A stretch of 64,000 bases of DNA from Gammaproteobacteria bacterium (GCA_024640085.1 JAHEFR010000001.1:1-64000), one strand, 5' to 3'; positions 16,653 to 25,434 are shown, counted from the stretch's first letter. The notes: generated by a model not told the origin, from the sequence alone. Numbers and translations: made by a program.

Positions 16653-17861
16653 TCACCAGGGCCAGAAGCGGGCGACGAAGCCTTTCGGAAACACGTCTCG
16701 GCCCCGGGGTAACTCCACGAATCCATCGGTCCCTGCAAGAGACGCAAAATCCCCGGAGGTATTGGGCATCCCGGGGCTCGCCAGCATCGTGGCGTCGTCC
16801 GCGGACCCCAGGATTACAGGAAGGAAACAGGTGAGATCGGGTTCGAACCGGATCTCCCGGTCGAGTCTTCCGAAGCCGGTCCGTTCCCGCTCCAGGCCCA
16901 TGGCGTGCTCAAGGCCGGGCAGTACGTAGCGGGACAGGCAAACCGTGGCCGAGACAGGATTGCCGGGCAGGGCGAAAACCGGCTTGCCTTCGCCCGAGCA
17001 TCCGAACCACATCGGTCGCCCCGGGCGCTGATACACCTTGTGGAATATCACACGGATCCCCAGGCCCTGGAGCACCCCCGGCACGAAGTCGTACTTACCC
17101 ATCGATACACCGCCGCTCAGGACCAGCGCGTCGGATCGGGCCAGGCTGTCGCCGATCACTTCGATCATCCTGGCCTCGTCGTCGTCGACGAAGACCCGGG
17201 CCGTGGTTCCGGCCACGCGTGCCCGTATGGCCACCTCGATGGCGTAGTCGTTCGATCGGCGGACCTGGTGAGGCAATATCGGCTCGCCGGGCTCCACCAG
17301 TTCGTCGCCCACCGATATGACCGATATCCGGGGCAACCGGGCCACCTGGATGACGTCCAGACCGGACGCGGCGGCCACGGCAGCCTCGGGTCCGCGGAGA
17401 AGCATCCCAGGCTCCAGCAGCGTCGTTTGTGCCGGATGATCCGAGCCCTGGCGGTGGATGAACTGGTCCAGGCCGGGAGAGTAGTCGCCATGGATCCTGG
17501 CCAGGCCGTCTGCCATGTCGATCCTCTCCACCGGGACGACGCAATCGCAGCCATCGGGCATCACGGCGCCGGTCATGACCTCGATGCAGCCGGATTCGGA
17601 TACGAGGGTCATCCGCGGGCTGCCCGCAGCAGCGATTCCCTCGGTCCTGAACGACCGCTCGCCCCGTGCCCACGCTGCATGTTTCAGAGCGATGCCGTCC
17701 ATCATCACCCGATCGAAGGGCGGAAGATCCCGCTCAGAGCGTATGGGTTGACGGAGGATGCGTCCGGCGCATTCGGCCACCGGAATCTCCACGACGCCGA
17801 AATCCCGCAGCGCCTTGCGGATGCATTCCTCGGCCTGTTCGACTGTCAGTATGCCGCTCAT
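16653..17861 (-). CDS. moeA: molybdopterin molybdenumtransferase MoeA
   Basis: MoeA inserts molybdate into adenylated molybdopterin. The frame is open far upstream, but the ATG at 17861 gives 402 residues, the normal length, and the conserved opening LTVEQAEECIRKAL. Family marks visible: LPPFDRVMMDGIALKH, IEVMTGAVMPDGCDCVV, SVGDELVEPG, ALVLSGGVSMGKYDFVP and FALPGNPVSA. It faces moaE convergently. The nearby SoxC needs this cofactor (as the SoxC-type sulfite-oxidase-fold form). Confidence 0.95.
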   Translation of the reverse strand: MSGILTVEQAEECIRKALRDFGVVEIPVAECAGRILRQPIRSERDLPPFDRVMMDGIALKHAAWARGERSFRTEGIAAAGSPRMTLVSESGCIEVMTGAVMPDGCDCVVPVERIDMADGLARIHGDYSPGLDQFIHRQGSDHPAQTTLLEPGMLLRGPEAAVAAASGLDVIQVARLPRISVISVGDELVEPGEPILPHQVRRSNDYAIEVAIRARVAGTTARVFVDDDEARMIEVIGDSLARSDALVLSGGVSMGKYDFVPGVLQGLGIRVIFHKVYQRPGRPMWFGCSGEGKPVFALPGNPVSATVCLSRYVLPGLEHAMGLERERTGFGRLDREIRFEPDLTCFLPVILGSADDATMLASPGMPNTSGDFASLAGTDGFVELPRGRDVFPKGFVARFWPW

Positions 17862-18155
17862 GTCATAGGTTCCTGTTCGACCGGCGGTTAGGTAAGGAGG
17901 AGCCGGAACGCCGCGTAGATTACCAGCGCGGCGGTCGGTTGCGCAGCACCAAGGTTGCCGGTCTGCCCTCCCGCCAGGATCGCGATTACGAGCGGCAGGA
18001 AATACGATAACAGCACGATGCGCGGGTGCGCCCTGATGCTGTCGACCTGGCCGCGCGGCGCTATCGCCAGGGTCGGGATGACGCATGCGCCGGCGGCTGG
18101 ACGGCGGATGATGATTGCAATATCGTGCGGGGTCGGCAGACTTTCGGAGACCTGG
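17862..18155. other. spacer between moeA and a thioredoxin gene, possible small membrane ORF
   Basis: This 294-base gap separates the divergent moeA and thioredoxin genes. On the minus strand a frame ending at 17888 encodes two hydrophobic segments (VLLSYFLPLVIAILAGG and AALVIYAAFRLLL) separated by a short polar loop; from GTG 18016 it would be a 42-residue two-helix protein, or longer from an upstream non-ATG codon. The pattern recalls the membrane part of RseC-like proteins, but no convincing ribosome site or start is visible. It may be a small real gene, a decayed remnant or chance. No other feature is seen here. Confidence 0.3.
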
Positions 18156-18689
18156 ATGCAAAAACCGCTGGTGCTGGCAGTGACCTGGTTCGCACTCGGC
18201 GGGCCCACGTCCGCCTTGGGGGACGTCATCGATGCGGGAATGTCCGCGCCGGCCTGGGAGATGACGGACGCCGAGGGGCGCGAGATCACGTTTCCCGCGG
18301 ACGCGGCCGGCAGCGTAAGCATCCTGTTTTTCTGGGCGAGCTGGTGCCCCTATTGTCATGCCGTTATGCCATACCTGCAGCAGGTCGTCGAGGACTACTC
18401 GGACCACGGCGTGACCGTGTACGCGATCGATTTCAAGGATGACGGCGACCCGGTGAAATACATGGCGGAGCACGGTTATGATTTTGTCGTCCTGCCCCTG
18501 GGTGACCTCGTGGCGGATGACTATGGCGTCATCAGTTCGCCTGGCCTGCTGGTCATCGACGGCGACGGAGTGGTGACCTACCGGCGCAAGGCGACCCGGG
18601 CGCCGCCGGGGACCGCCATCGCAGAAGTCTGGGATCAGCAGATCCGGGAGGCCCTGGACCGGGCCCTCGGCATCCCGGGGTCACATTGA
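18156..18689 (+). CDS. periplasmic TlpA-like thioredoxin
   Basis: A 177-residue protein with a signal peptide (residues 1-22, cut near TSALGD), then a thioredoxin fold with LFFWASWCPYCHAVMPY, active site CPYC, and the cis-proline segment VISSPGLLVIDGDG. It is a periplasmic dithiol oxidoreductase. Together with the SoxW-like protein at 21165 it flanks two other genes just upstream of the sox operon, so reduction of SoxY or of apocytochromes is a likely job (inference). Its stop overlaps the TTG start of the next gene. Confidence 0.85.
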   Translation: MQKPLVLAVTWFALGGPTSALGDVIDAGMSAPAWEMTDAEGREITFPADAAGSVSILFFWASWCPYCHAVMPYLQQVVEDYSDHGVTVYAIDFKDDGDPVKYMAEHGYDFVVLPLGDLVADDYGVISSPGLLVIDGDGVVTYRRKATRAPPGTAIAEVWDQQIREALDRALGIPGSH

Positions 18690-20242
18690 TTGTGGGGGGG
18701 CTGACCGAGGGAGACGCTGACAGACCGGCGGACTCCCGTGTGCTGTTTCTCTACGGCCTCGTCGTCTTCCTTTCGTCCGCCGTCGTCATGGTGCTGGAGA
18801 TCACGGCCGGTCGCCTGATCGCTCCTTACGTGGGCGTGTCCCTGTATTCCTGGACGTCCATCATCGGCGTTGTCCTGGCCGGGTTGTCCCTGGGTAACTG
18901 GGCCGGCGGCATCTGGGTGGACGCCGGGGCGGAGGATCGCCAGGCCGGGCTCGCCCTCGCCGCATCCGCCGTCACCACCCTGGGCGTGCTGCTCGCCCTG
19001 ACCGTGATCGCACCGGTCGTCCAGTCTCAGCCCATGGGGCTGCTGAGCGCGAGCTTCATTCTCTCTCTCGGCCTCTTCTTCCTGCCCGCTGCCTGTCTCG
19101 GCCTGGTAGCGCCCATGCTCACGACCCTGGCGCTGCGGCGGGATCCCCGGGCGGGTCATGTGGTCGGGCGGATGCACGCCCTTGCGGCGCTCGGCAGCAT
19201 CGTCGGTACCTTCGCGACCGGGTTCGTGCTGATCCAGTACCTCGGTACGCGGTCGGTGATCGTCGCCGCCGGCATCGCCCTGCTGATCCTTTCGGCACCT
19301 TTGCTGAGGCGATCCCGCGGACTCATGGCTGCTGTCACCCTGGCGGCGGGGCTGATACTGGCCGCGGACTACCTGCGGCAGGGACTGGCGGATCCCTGTG
19401 ACGAGGAAAGCCAGTATTACTGCATCCGCGTGGTCGATTTCGTCGGAACCGAGGAGCCGGGTGATACCCGTACGCTGGTGCTGGATCACCTGATACACGG
19501 GATCGCCTACGGGCCGGACGGGACACTGCTGTTTGCTCCCTATGCCCACCTGATGGACGAGTTGCTGCGACGCCATCTCGGGGCGGATGCTGCCAACGCC
19601 CGTTATTTCTTTGCCGGTGGCGGCTCCTACAGTCAGCCGCGCGCCGTCCTGACGGCTTTCCCCGATGCCAGCGTGGAAGTTGCGGAACTCGATCCGGTAG
19701 TCACACAGGTCGCGAGGGAGCTGATGTTCGCGGACACCACCGGGATGGCCGTTGCCCACACCGATGCCCGCATGGCGCTGGCGTCCGCCTTGCCGTCGTC
19801 TTTCGACGCAGTGGTGGGAGACGTCTTCCACGACGTTGCGGTGCCGTATCACCTCGCAACCCGGGAATACGTGTCCCTGCTCCGCTCCAGGCTGGCGCCG
19901 GGAGGCATCTACGTCCTCAACGTCGTCGACGGATTCCCGGATCCGCTCCTGGTCAAAAGCATCGTCAAAACCCTCGCCGAACAATTCCGCCAGGTGGATG
20001 TCTGGATCGATCACGTCCCTGCCGGCGGCGGCCGCGTCACTTACGTGGTCTCGGCCAGCGACGGGCCGGCGCCACCGCCGGAACTGGAATCCGCCAATGG
20101 CTTCGCCCGCTCCTGGCTCAGGATCACCGAGCCGCTGATGAACACCGGCACCCCGGTCAGCGCACTGCCGGTATTGACAGATGATTTCGTGCCGGTGGAG
20201 CGGCTGGTGTCCAGGCTGCTGACCGGAATATCAGGAAGTTGA
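18686..20242 (+). CDS. MFS-like membrane domain fused to spermidine-synthase-like domain
   Basis: The 518-residue protein begins with about six to seven membrane helices (roughly residues 20-225, for example LYGLVVFLSSAVVMVLEITAGRL), then a soluble Rossmann-type domain related to spermidine synthase (about residues 250-480) with a SAM-site-like FFAGGGSYSQPRAVL, VEVAELDPVV and DAVVGDVFHD. Such fusions are widespread and mostly uncharacterised; polyamine or SAM-related chemistry at the membrane is assumed from the fold. TTG 18686 overlaps the upstream stop; GTG 18692 is an alternative. Confidence 0.85.
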   Translation: MIVGGLTEGDADRPADSRVLFLYGLVVFLSSAVVMVLEITAGRLIAPYVGVSLYSWTSIIGVVLAGLSLGNWAGGIWVDAGAEDRQAGLALAASAVTTLGVLLALTVIAPVVQSQPMGLLSASFILSLGLFFLPAACLGLVAPMLTTLALRRDPRAGHVVGRMHALAALGSIVGTFATGFVLIQYLGTRSVIVAAGIALLILSAPLLRRSRGLMAAVTLAAGLILAADYLRQGLADPCDEESQYYCIRVVDFVGTEEPGDTRTLVLDHLIHGIAYGPDGTLLFAPYAHLMDELLRRHLGADAANARYFFAGGGSYSQPRAVLTAFPDASVEVAELDPVVTQVARELMFADTTGMAVAHTDARMALASALPSSFDAVVGDVFHDVAVPYHLATREYVSLLRSRLAPGGIYVLNVVDGFPDPLLVKSIVKTLAEQFRQVDVWIDHVPAGGGRVTYVVSASDGPAPPPELESANGFARSWLRITEPLMNTGTPVSALPVLTDDFVPVERLVSRLLTGISGS

Positions 20243-20244
20243 CC

Positions 20245-21168
20245 ATGAACACGACTCGACTCATTTCGTACAGGCGGCGAATCGCGGCCCTCGTGCTCGC
20301 GTTGTTTGGATGGGGCCTGTCCACGTCGCCGGCGGCGGCCCAACCCGGGCGGCAGGTCCAGATTGAGTTCCAGGGCCTGACGCTGAACGGGTGGCTGACT
20401 GAAGCGGAGTCGCCCGTTTCCACCGTCCTCATGCTTCACGGCAGCCTGGCCCACGGGAATATGGAGATCATGGCCACTCTGGCGGAGGCCATGGCGGAGA
20501 ACGGTATCGACTCTCTGCGGATATCCCTGTCCCTGGGGCAGGACGATCGACAGGGCATGTTTGATTGTTCCTCGCCACATGGCCACAGGCACGGCGATGC
20601 GATCCCGGAGCTGGCGGCCTGGACCCAGTGGCTGGTGGCAAGCGGGAGGGAAAAATTCGTTCTGCTCGGGCATTCCCGGGGGACCAACCAGGTGGCTCGC
20701 TACGCGGCTGAGTCTCCTGATGAAGTCAGCGCGATGGTGCTGGTGGCGCCCTCGGTCTATCGACCGGGGGAGGCTTCGCTGAGCCAGGAGCAGATCGAGG
20801 CGCTGGAGCGAGCCAGGACGCTGGTTGCGGCCGGGCAGGGCGGGACGCTGATGAGCGATGTGGGTGTCCTGCATTGCGCCGGGGCGGAGGTCACCGCGGA
20901 ATCTTTCCTGTCCTACTATGACCCCGATCCGGGTTTCGACACCCTAGCCCTGGCTGCCGGCAGCGCCTTGCCCGTGCTGGTGGTCGTCGGCAGCGAGGAC
21001 CCCTTGAGCGAGGGGGTCGCCGACGAAGTGGCAGCGATAGAAAGTAGCGGGTCGATGACGTTGCTCGATATCGACGGGGCGGATCACTTTTTCCGCGACC
21101 TGTACGCCTACGATCTGGTCGAGGGGATGCAGGCATGGCTGGATGCGACAGGGCAGATCCGCCCATGA
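20245..21168 (+). CDS. secreted alpha/beta hydrolase
   Basis: ATG 20245, with AGGAAG eight bases upstream, is preferred over the TTG at 20239. The 307-residue protein has a signal peptide ending in SPAAAQP, then an alpha/beta hydrolase fold: oxyanion region VLMLHGSLAHGN, nucleophile elbow LLGHSRGTNQ, acid in VVVGSEDPLSEG and catalytic His in DGADHFFRDLY. The substrate cannot be told from sequence. It lies between the MFS/spermidine-synthase fusion and the SoxW-like gene, overlapping the latter by four bases (ATGA), so it is co-expressed with sox-associated genes. Confidence 0.85.
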   Translation: MNTTRLISYRRRIAALVLALFGWGLSTSPAAAQPGRQVQIEFQGLTLNGWLTEAESPVSTVLMLHGSLAHGNMEIMATLAEAMAENGIDSLRISLSLGQDDRQGMFDCSSPHGHRHGDAIPELAAWTQWLVASGREKFVLLGHSRGTNQVARYAAESPDEVSAMVLVAPSVYRPGEASLSQEQIEALERARTLVAAGQGGTLMSDVGVLHCAGAEVTAESFLSYYDPDPGFDTLALAAGSALPVLVVVGSEDPLSEGVADEVAAIESSGSMTLLDIDGADHFFRDLYAYDLVEGMQAWLDATGQIRP

Positions 21169-21689
21169 ACCGGGCGGGAAAAACAATGGCACCGTGGCTT
21201 CTGGGTGCCGTCCTGGCCAGTGGCCTCGACACGGCCGGCGCGCAGCCGCCGGTGCCCGAGGCCCATGATCTGCGGGCCGATGGCGGGACCTCTCGAGAAC
21301 GAGATGCCCCGATCGTTCTCGTCGTCACCCGTGAGGATTGCGGATACTGCGCGCTCCTGAAAACAGCAGTCATCGTGCCGATGATCCTGAGCAATGAATA
21401 CGAGGAACGGGCGCTGATTCGTGAGCTATGCATCGATTCAGGACCAGACGTCGTGGATTTTCGAGGCAGGACTGTCAGCCCCTTCGCGGTGGCCAATGGA
21501 TACGATGCCCTGTTCACTCCAACAGTCCTGATCCTGGGGCCGGACGGCAGTGAAGTGGCGCCACGCCTGGTGGGGATCAACAACAAACAGATGTACCTCT
21601 GGTACCTGGACCGAGCGATCGAGGAGGGGACCGCCGAGATGATCAGGGCAGGACAGGGCGGACCCCGGCGGGTGAACGGTCCGGATTAG
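21165..21689 (+). CDS. SoxW-like periplasmic thioredoxin
   Basis: From ATG 21165 (overlapping the upstream stop) this is a 174-residue protein with a signal peptide (APWLLGAVLASGLDTAGAQ) and a thioredoxin-like domain with REDCGYCALLK, active site CGYC, and ALFTPTVLILGPDG as the cis-Pro loop. It resembles SoxW and related DsbC/Trx-like proteins coded beside sox operons, which keep the SoxY cysteine reduced. No SoxV/CcdA membrane partner is seen in the window, so electrons would have to come from elsewhere. It is the last gene before the sox promoter. Confidence 0.75.
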   Translation: MNRAGKTMAPWLLGAVLASGLDTAGAQPPVPEAHDLRADGGTSRERDAPIVLVVTREDCGYCALLKTAVIVPMILSNEYEERALIRELCIDSGPDVVDFRGRTVSPFAVANGYDALFTPTVLILGPDGSEVAPRLVGINNKQMYLWYLDRAIEEGTAEMIRAGQGGPRRVNGPD

Positions 21690-21696
21690 GTGGCAG

Positions 21697-21725
21697 TTGA
21701 TTTAGAGGACACTAAACTATATAAA
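21697..21725 (+). promoter_or_regulatory. probable sigma70-type promoter of the sox operon
   Basis: TTGATT at 21697-21702 and TATAAA at 21720-21725 are separated by 17 bases, in an AT-rich island that stands out in the GC-rich surroundings. It lies about 115 bases before soxC. A six-base inverted repeat (GCGGCT at 21736-21741 and AGCCGC at 21749-21754) follows in the predicted leader and could be an operator or RNA hairpin. AGGGAGAGAGG is the ribosome site of soxC. Confidence 0.6.
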
Positions 21726-21839
21726 AACCGATTCTGCGGCTCGGGCGCAGCCGCCTGCGCGCGGGAGGCGGCGAATACCGCGAAGCAGACCAGGTGATGC
21801 TAGAGCAGGCCTGAGTCTGCCCGGCAAGGGAGAGAGGAT

Positions 21840-23156
21840 ATGTCAAAAGCTGGCCACGACCGGGTGGCTGATCTGCTGGGAAAGGTCGCGGATGCCGCCA
21901 GCAGGGTGCCCCGGGAGGATCGCCGGAATTTCCTCAAGCGTGGTCTGGCGCTGGCCGGGGCCGCCGTCGCCGGTCCGGCCATGGCCGCGGGGGATGAGTC
22001 TTTCCTGCCGCCGAACATCCCGCCCTGGACCCGTTCCCTGGGCCGTGGCGTCGTCACCGTGCCCTATGGCATGCCCTCCGCACACGAGGCCGACGTCATC
22101 CGGCGCACCGTGCCGTGGCTGACGGCCAGCAATATCAGCTCTATCAGTTTCACGCCGCTGCCCGAACTCTTCGGCATCATCACCCCAAACGGCCTGGTCT
22201 TCGAGCGCTACCACGCGGGTGTCCCGGAGATCGATCCGGCCGAGCATCGCCTGATGATCCACGGCATGGTTGACCGGCCGATCGTGCTCACCATGGAGGA
22301 CCTGATGCGTTTCCCCAGCGTGTCGGTCATCCGTTTCATCGAATGTCCGGCAAACGGGGGCATGGAATGGCGCGGCGCCCAGATGGAGGCGCTGCAGTTC
22401 ACTCACGGGATGCTCAGTTGCTGCGAGTGGACCGGGGTGCCCCTTTCGGTGCTGCTGGAGGAGGTCGGCGTCAAGAGAGGCGCGTCCTGGGTGCTGGCCG
22501 AGGGGGCCGATGGCGCGGCCATGACCCGCAGCATCCCCATGGAGAAGGCGCTGGACGACTCGCTGGTCGTGTACGCCCAGAACGGCGAGGCCCTGCGTCC
22601 GGAGCAGGGTTACCCGGTCCGTCTGCTGAATCCCGGTTGGGAGGGGAACACCAGCGTCAAGTGGCTGCGGCGGCTGGAGGTGGGAGACCAGCCCTGGTAC
22701 CAGCGGGAGGAGACGTCCAAGTACACCGACCTGATGCCCGACGGCCGTGCCCGCAAGTTCACGTTCGTCCAGGAGACGAATTCGGTGATCACCTTCCCCT
22801 GCCCCGAGCGTCCCTTTACGACCCCGGGTCGCTACGAGATCCAGGGTCTCGCGTGGTCAGGCCGCGGCCGCATCCGCCGGGTGGATGTCTCTCTCGACGG
22901 AGGCGTCAACTGGCAGGAAGCGCGGCTGAAAGGCCTGGTGTTGCCGAAGGCGCTGACCCGGTTCAGCTTCATGTGGGACTGGGACGGGAGCCCGGCCCTG
23001 CTGCAGAGTCGCTCCATGGACGAGACGGGCTACGTGCAGCCTACGCTCACCCAGCTCCGGGCGGTCAGGGGCGTGGAGTCCATCTACCACAAGAACGCGA
23101 TCCACACCTGGCGTCTGGACCAGACCGGGGGGGTGACCAATGTACAGATCGACTAG
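21840..23156 (+). CDS. soxC: sulfane dehydrogenase molybdoprotein subunit SoxC
   Basis: SoxC is the molybdenum subunit of sulfane dehydrogenase SoxCD, which oxidises the outer sulfane sulfur on SoxY to the sulfone level with release of six electrons. The 438-residue protein has a twin-arginine signal (RRNFLK at residues 28-33, cut near AMAA), the sulfite-oxidase fold with the cofactor cysteine Cys169 in FIECPANGG, and a C-terminal dimerisation domain from about residue 320. It heads the operon and overlaps soxD by 17 bases, so the two subunits are coupled. The moa/moeA genes upstream supply its cofactor. Confidence 0.96.
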   Translation: MSKAGHDRVADLLGKVADAASRVPREDRRNFLKRGLALAGAAVAGPAMAAGDESFLPPNIPPWTRSLGRGVVTVPYGMPSAHEADVIRRTVPWLTASNISSISFTPLPELFGIITPNGLVFERYHAGVPEIDPAEHRLMIHGMVDRPIVLTMEDLMRFPSVSVIRFIECPANGGMEWRGAQMEALQFTHGMLSCCEWTGVPLSVLLEEVGVKRGASWVLAEGADGAAMTRSIPMEKALDDSLVVYAQNGEALRPEQGYPVRLLNPGWEGNTSVKWLRRLEVGDQPWYQREETSKYTDLMPDGRARKFTFVQETNSVITFPCPERPFTTPGRYEIQGLAWSGRGRIRRVDVSLDGGVNWQEARLKGLVLPKALTRFSFMWDWDGSPALLQSRSMDETGYVQPTLTQLRAVRGVESIYHKNAIHTWRLDQTGGVTNVQID

Positions 23157-24186
23157 AGGTCTGCCGGTCGCCGTCGCCGCAGCGGCCGTCTTGTTTATCG
23201 CCGGTCGATTCGTCCCGGCCCTGGCAGGCGACACCGGCGGCGCACCCGAGGGTCCAACCATCGGACCGGAGGTGCCGGCCGTCGAGATCAGCCTGGCTTA
23301 CCGTCCGGAACTCGACCCGGGCCGGGCCGGCTATTATGGATTCGGGACGACGGCGACACCGGAGATGATCGCCGGCTGGGACATCGACGTCCGACCCGAC
23401 GGCACGGGCCTGCCGGAAGGGAGCGGGTCCGTCGAGGAGGGCGAGCCCCTGTACGAAGAACAGTGCGCGGCCTGCCACGGGTTCTTCGGAGAAGGGGAGG
23501 GGCGCTGGCCGAAACTGGCGGGCGGATACGGTACGCTGACCGAGGCCCGACCGGAAAAGACGATCGGCAGCTATTGGCCATACGCCAGCACGGTATGGGA
23601 TTACGTCCACCGCGCCATGCCGTTTTTCGAGCCCCAGTCGCTGACGGATGACGAAGTCTATGCCATCGTCGCCTACCTGTTGTATCTTAACGACATCGTC
23701 GGTGACGACTTCGTGCTTACGCGGGACAACCTGGCCGGTATCGAGATGCCCCACCGGGACGGCTTCTTCGTCGATCCGCGTCCGGATGTCCAGAACGTAG
23801 CATGCATGAAGGACTGCAAGGACCCGGACAGCATCAAGATCACCTGGGACTCTACCGACCTCGGGGTCACACCGACGGAGTTTTTCAAGGGAGACGAAGA
23901 AGAAGGCGAGACCGCAACAGCGGCTGATCCGAACCTGGGTCTCAACGTCTACCAGCAAGCCTGTGCCACCTGCCACAAGGGTGGGCTGGCAGGAGCGCCG
24001 ATCGTCGGCGACAGGGATCAATGGCGAACGCGGCTCGCCCAGGGCATGGATGTGCTGGTGGAACATGCGGTCAACGGCTACCAGGGGAGCGCGGGCTACA
24101 TGCCCCCCAAGGGAGGCCAGATCCAGCTGACCGACGAGGAGGTGGCTGCTGCCGTGCGGTACATGACCGCTAGTGCATCGGAGTAA
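23140..24186 (+). CDS. soxD: dihaem cytochrome c subunit SoxD
   Basis: The 348-residue protein has a signal peptide (residues 1-30) and two c-type haem motifs, CAACH at 109-113 and CATCH at 275-279, separated by an insertion with two non-haem cysteines (CMKDC, 222-226). It is the electron-accepting partner of SoxC, as shown by the 17-base gene overlap and family architecture; SoxD of Paracoccus is also a dihaem cytochrome. A Met ligand for the second haem is probably in GYMPPKGG. The acidic linker before the second domain (GDEEEGE) is notable. Confidence 0.93.
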   Translation: MYRSTRGLPVAVAAAAVLFIAGRFVPALAGDTGGAPEGPTIGPEVPAVEISLAYRPELDPGRAGYYGFGTTATPEMIAGWDIDVRPDGTGLPEGSGSVEEGEPLYEEQCAACHGFFGEGEGRWPKLAGGYGTLTEARPEKTIGSYWPYASTVWDYVHRAMPFFEPQSLTDDEVYAIVAYLLYLNDIVGDDFVLTRDNLAGIEMPHRDGFFVDPRPDVQNVACMKDCKDPDSIKITWDSTDLGVTPTEFFKGDEEEGETATAADPNLGLNVYQQACATCHKGGLAGAPIVGDRDQWRTRLAQGMDVLVEHAVNGYQGSAGYMPPKGGQIQLTDEEVAAAVRYMTASASE

Positions 24187-24225
24187 AATGGGCGCGCAAC
24201 TGACGCCCCACTGGAGGAGTCGATA

Positions 24226-24597
24226 ATGATGAGAAAAATGGTTGCGGCTTTCGTTACCGCTGTCGTGTGCACGCTCGGAGCCCTGATGGTTCCGGCGGCG
24301 TCGTCCATGGCAGAGGAAGCGCAGAGCGCTGTCGAACAGGGGAAGGCGATTGCCTTCGATCGCAAGGGCGGCAACTGCCTGGCGTGCCACATGATCGCGA
24401 CGGGCGACCTACCGGGGAACATCGGGCCGCCGCTGGTGGCCATGGCGCAGAGATTTCCGGACAAGGCCAAGCTGCGCGCGCAGATCTGGGATGCTACCGC
24501 CATCAATCCCCATTCCGCGATGCCGCCCTTCGGTAAAAACAGGATCCTGACCGAAGAGCAAATCGATCTCGTCACCGAATTTATCTACGTCCAGTAG
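24226..24597 (+). CDS. soxX: cytochrome c subunit SoxX
   Basis: A 123-residue monohaem cytochrome with a signal peptide (cut near SSMAEE), haem motif CLACH at 51-55, the IGPPLVAMAQRFPDKAKLRAQIWDA segment in part and the Met ligand region HSAMPPFG, all typical of SoxX. It pairs with SoxA to attach thiosulfate to SoxY. GGAGGAG precedes the start. It is separated from soxA by soxYZ, the common X-Y-Z-A order. Confidence 0.95.
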   Translation: MMRKMVAAFVTAVVCTLGALMVPAASSMAEEAQSAVEQGKAIAFDRKGGNCLACHMIATGDLPGNIGPPLVAMAQRFPDKAKLRAQIWDATAINPHSAMPPFGKNRILTEEQIDLVTEFIYVQ

Positions 24598-24624
24598 ACG
24601 CCTGGACCGACTGGAGACAATCTC

Positions 24625-25071
24625 ATGAATCTGACCAGAAGACTGTTTGTCAGGGGCGCTGCTGCGGTTGTGGCGCTCATGGCGCTGCCCCGGGTGTTGC
24701 TGGCGTGGCCCGCGAAGGCCTTCGAGGCCAAGTCCACCAGCGATGCCATGGACGCCCTGTATGGCGGCACCGAAGCCACAGAAAGCAGCGCCGTAGTGCT
24801 TGGCGCGCCCGATATCGCCGAGAACGGCGCAGTGGTCCCAATCTCCGTGTCCTGCAGCCTGGACAAAGTTGAGTCGATCAGCATCATCGTCGACAAGAAT
24901 CCGTCGCCGCTGGCGGCTTCCTTCGACCTGGGACCTGGTGCGGTGGCCGACGTGTCGACGCGGTTGAAGATGGGCAAGACCTCGAACGTGATCGCAGTGG
25001 TCAAGGCCGACGGCCAGCTCTACAGCGCCCAGAAGGAAGTCAAGGTTACTATCGGCGGCTGCGGCGGCTGA
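24625..25071 (+). CDS. soxY: sulfur carrier protein SoxY
   Basis: SoxY carries all sulfur intermediates of the Sox cycle on a C-terminal cysteine. The 148-residue protein starts with a twin-arginine-like signal (TRRLFVRGAAA) and ends in IGGCGG, the swinging-arm motif with the carrier cysteine. The middle immunoglobulin-like domain (VPISVSCSLDKVESISIIVDKN in part) fits the family. It is followed by soxZ, its heterodimer partner. Confidence 0.97.
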   Translation: MNLTRRLFVRGAAAVVALMALPRVLLAWPAKAFEAKSTSDAMDALYGGTEATESSAVVLGAPDIAENGAVVPISVSCSLDKVESISIIVDKNPSPLAASFDLGPGAVADVSTRLKMGKTSNVIAVVKADGQLYSAQKEVKVTIGGCGG

Positions 25072-25093
25072 TCAGGATCAAGAGGAAAAAATC

Positions 25094-25408
25094 ATGGCAA
25101 GTGGCATTCGAATCAAGGCCAAGCTGACTGGGGATCAGGTCGAAGTGAAGACCCTGATGAAGCATGAGATGGAAACCGGCACCCGCAAAGACAGCAAGAC
25201 CGGCGAGACCGTTCCGGCCCACTACATTCAGGAAGTGAAGGCCGAGATCAACGGCAACGTCGTAATGACCGCAAACTGGGGGCCCGCGGTATCCAAGAAC
25301 CCATACCTGTCATTCAACGTCAATGGCGCCAAGGCCGGCGATACGCTGAAGATCAGCTGGGTGGACAACAAGGGCGAGACAGACTCGGCAGAGACGACCA
25401 TCTCCTGA
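25094..25408 (+). CDS. soxZ: sulfur carrier complex subunit SoxZ
   Basis: A 104-residue immunoglobulin-fold protein that pairs with SoxY. It starts with IRIKAKLTGDQVEVKTLMKHEMETG in part, contains VPAHYIQEVKAEINGN and WGPAVSKNPYLSFNVNGAKAGD segments typical of SoxZ, and lacks a signal peptide, as usual: it is exported together with Tat-targeted SoxY. AAGAGGAAAAA precedes the ATG. Confidence 0.97.
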   Translation: MASGIRIKAKLTGDQVEVKTLMKHEMETGTRKDSKTGETVPAHYIQEVKAEINGNVVMTANWGPAVSKNPYLSFNVNGAKAGDTLKISWVDNKGETDSAETTIS

Positions 25409-25434
25409 GCCCAGGAACAACGGAGGAGCAGAAA

